Made by a program: the position numbers and the translations under genes
Shown: in pieces, positions 19,430 through 21,368 of the stretch
Layout of the letters: each line of letters opens with the position of its first letter
How positions within the stretch are numbered: the first letter of the stretch is position 1
Notes under the pieces: model-generated
What the model was told of the DNA's origin: nothing
What the model saw: only the letters and a program-made list of their open reading frames with translations
The model's database searches: none
Source: a virus
Length of the DNA: 21,368 nt
Virus record (IMG/VR): IMGVR_UViG_3300027710_000162
Location: 1 to 21,368 of that record
Reading direction: 5' to 3' (one strand)

Positions 19430-21368
19430 ATGGCTTACCAAGACGAAAATGGCGCAAACGCCAAGATTAACGAAGCGATCAAGTTCTGGCGCTTGGTCAA
19501 TGATTCGGACTCTACAAACCGAGCCGAGGCGCTGAACGACATCAAGTTTGCCGCTGGCGATCAATGGCCCGTTGAGATTCAGAATAGCCGCAATCTGGAA
19601 AGCCGCCCCTGCCTGACGATCAACAAGATCGATGCCTACATCCGACAGGTGACCAACCAGCAAAGGATGCAGCGCCCACGCATTAAGGTTCACCCCGTCA
19701 ACAACCTTGCCGACTACAAGATCGCCCAGGTTATTGAGGGCATCACCCGTCACATTGAGGTCAATTCCAGCGCCGATACCGCTTACGACACCGCCTTTGA
19801 TTACGCCGTTAGGATGGGCTGGGGCTACTGGCGCATCAATTACAAGTATGTGCGGGAAGATTCTTTCGACCAAGAAATCTACATTGATGCTGTTGAAAAC
19901 CCATTCACCGTCTACTTTGACCCCAACAGCGTCAGGCCCGATGGGTCGGATGCCGAGCGATGCTTAATCACCACGGTACTGGACAAAAAGATATTTCGGG
20001 AAATGTATCCAGGTGCAAACGATGGGGCTAACTTCCAGCAACGCAGCACGGGAGATGACACCTCTGCCTGGGTGACCAAAGAGGATATTCGGATTGCTGA
20101 GTATTTTTACATTGAGCGTGAACGTGCCAAGCTGTATTTGCTGAGTGATGGCACAACGTCTTTTGGGGACAGCGCCAACTTCTTTGCACGGGTTGAGGCC
20201 GCAGGGTTGACTGTGGTTGATGAACGAGACTCATTCCGCAAGGCCGTTAAATGGGTCAAGATGACCGCAATGGAAGTGCTAGAGGAAAAGACCTGGGCGG
20301 GTAAATATATCCCTGTTGTGCCTTGCTATGGCGCACAGGTCATTGTGGATGACAAGCGCAAGAAATACGGTCTGGTGCGATTTGCTAAAGACCCCCAGCG
20401 GATGTACAACTTCTGGCGCACAAGCATGACCGAATCGGTTGCGCTTGCACCCAAGGCCAAATGGCTGCTGGCAGAAGGCCAAGACGAGGGCCACGAAAAC
20501 GAATGGGCAATGGCTAACATCAAGTCCATGCCTGTGCTGAGATACAAGCAAAAAGACATTGAAGGTGTACCAGCGCCAGCACCCCAGCGACTGCAACCCG
20601 AGCCACCACCCGCAGGGATTATGGAAGCGGCGGGGGCAATTTCTGCTGATTTGCAGATGGTATTGGGCATCATGGATCCCAATCAATTGCCAAGCGGGAA
20701 TATCTCAGGCAAGGCATTGCAGGGCCAGCAAAATCAAGTTGATCTGTCTAACTTCCACTTTTACGACAATTTGACCCGTTCCATTGCTCAAACTGGGCGC
20801 ATCATTCTTGACCTAATTCCCAAGATTTACGACACCCAGCGGGTGATGCGGATTATTGGGTCGGATGGTCAGCCCGACATGACCACAATCAACGAGCAAA
20901 ACGAGATTGGCGAGGTTTTAAACGATGTGACCGTGGGTGAATACGATGTGGTGATGGACACAGGCCCAGGATTCCAGACCAAACGCCAGCAAGCAGTTGA
21001 ATCCATGATGCCTTTGCTGACCAGCAATCAGGAATTGTTCAATATCGCTGGGGATTTGGTATTCAGAAACATGGATTTCCCAGGCGCTGATGTGATTGCT
21101 GACCGCCTTGCCGCCATGAACCCAATGGCAAACATTGACGAGAAATCCGACATACCGCCCGAGGCCCAGATGCGCTTGGCACAATCTGAGCAAATGATTC
21201 AGCAACTGCAACAGCAATTGCAAGCGGCTGGGTTGGAGATCAACAATAGGGCGCAAGTGGCCCAGATCAAAGAAGAAGGCGCAACCAAGCGCAAGCTGAT
21301 GGATGTGACCGCACGGGCGCACAACACCGAAACAATGGCAGAGGTTCGGGTCAATGACCAGAATACCC
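19430..21368 (+). CDS. Portal protein, P22 type (3' end outside window)
   Basis: ATG 19430 is preceded by AAGGGG; the frame stays open to the window end, giving at least 646 residues. The protein begins MAYQDENGANAKINEAIKFW. It contains ALNDIKFAAGDQWP and RPCLTINKIDAYIRQVTNQQR, the typical opening of P22-like portals, and later the segment SGNISGKALQGQQNQ with DTGPGFQTKRQQAVESM. The visible C-terminal part is a Gln-rich helix (about 580-605), as in the barrel helices of P22 portal (725 aa). Portals form the dodecameric ring at the capsid vertex through which TerL pumps DNA. P22-like portals go with podovirus morphology, which agrees with the ejection-protein trio at the other end of the window. 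Confidence 0.92.
   Translation, partial: MAYQDENGANAKINEAIKFWRLVNDSDSTNRAEALNDIKFAAGDQWPVEIQNSRNLESRPCLTINKIDAYIRQVTNQQRMQRPRIKVHPVNNLADYKIAQVIEGITRHIEVNSSADTAYDTAFDYAVRMGWGYWRINYKYVREDSFDQEIYIDAVENPFTVYFDPNSVRPDGSDAERCLITTVLDKKIFREMYPGANDGANFQQRSTGDDTSAWVTKEDIRIAEYFYIERERAKLYLLSDGTTSFGDSANFFARVEAAGLTVVDERDSFRKAVKWVKMTAMEVLEEKTWAGKYIPVVPCYGAQVIVDDKRKKYGLVRFAKDPQRMYNFWRTSMTESVALAPKAKWLLAEGQDEGHENEWAMANIKSMPVLRYKQKDIEGVPAPAPQRLQPEPPPAGIMEAAGAISADLQMVLGIMDPNQLPSGNISGKALQGQQNQVDLSNFHFYDNLTRSIAQTGRIILDLIPKIYDTQRVMRIIGSDGQPDMTTINEQNEIGEVLNDVTVGEYDVVMDTGPGFQTKRQQAVESMMPLLTSNQELFNIAGDLVFRNMDFPGADVIADRLAAMNPMANIDEKSDIPPEAQMRLAQSEQMIQQLQQQLQAAGLEINNRAQVAQIKEEGATKRKLMDVTARAHNTETMAEVRVNDQNT

Overview
The window is a contiguous piece of a tailed double-stranded DNA phage genome (Caudoviricetes, podovirus-like plan). 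It carries a P22-type portal, a large terminase, a three-gene set resembling ejection proteins, a holin and lysozyme cassette, an ERF plus YqaJ recombination module and a Cro-like switch. Clear Shine-Dalgarno sites, a lipobox protein and a 3-TM holin point to a Gram-negative host. Many small proteins look like those I remember from phages of freshwater Betaproteobacteria, but that is recollection rather than a search result. No integrase, CI-like repressor, tRNA or rRNA was seen. The window starts inside a tail gene and ends inside the portal gene.

Layout. 1-7029 (+) is the end of the late region: the last residues of a tail-fibre-like protein, a cupin, three proteins of rising size (258, 500 and 858 aa) in the P22 gp7-gp20-gp16 order, then a lysis cassette (coiled-coil/TM protein, unknown TM protein, 3-TM holin, E-C-T lysozyme). 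7012-10473 (-) is a tightly overlapped early operon of 13 genes read from one strong sigma70-type promoter near 10522-10551. It includes an ERF annealing protein, a YqaJ exonuclease, a tiny SSB-like protein with a DDDLPF tip, a winged-helix protein, a lipoprotein and many short peptides. 10522-10744 is a divergent control region followed by a Cro-like HTH gene. 10847-13682 (+) holds a replication protein, a free-standing HNH homing endonuclease that appears to have landed on the start of its neighbour, two more nucleases, two zinc-finger proteins and small genes. 13683-14079 has no protein gene but is full of structure. 14080-21368 (+) begins the late region: a DUF5856-like protein, small basic proteins, a GroES-like co-chaperonin, a virion-like protein, a ParB-methyltransferase fusion, terminase small and large subunits, and the portal.

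The most notable element is the 13685-14065 region. Two tandem RNA-like elements are each closed by the same 19-bp stem arms. The first folds on paper into a compact three-way junction. The region is preceded by a TTGACA promoter-like site and ends at a perfect GGGGG-TTCG-CCCCC-T8 terminator. It sits exactly at the early/late boundary, where a phage would place a terminator/antiterminator switch or a regulatory RNA. This looks like an undescribed structured phage RNA, although its function is not visible from sequence.
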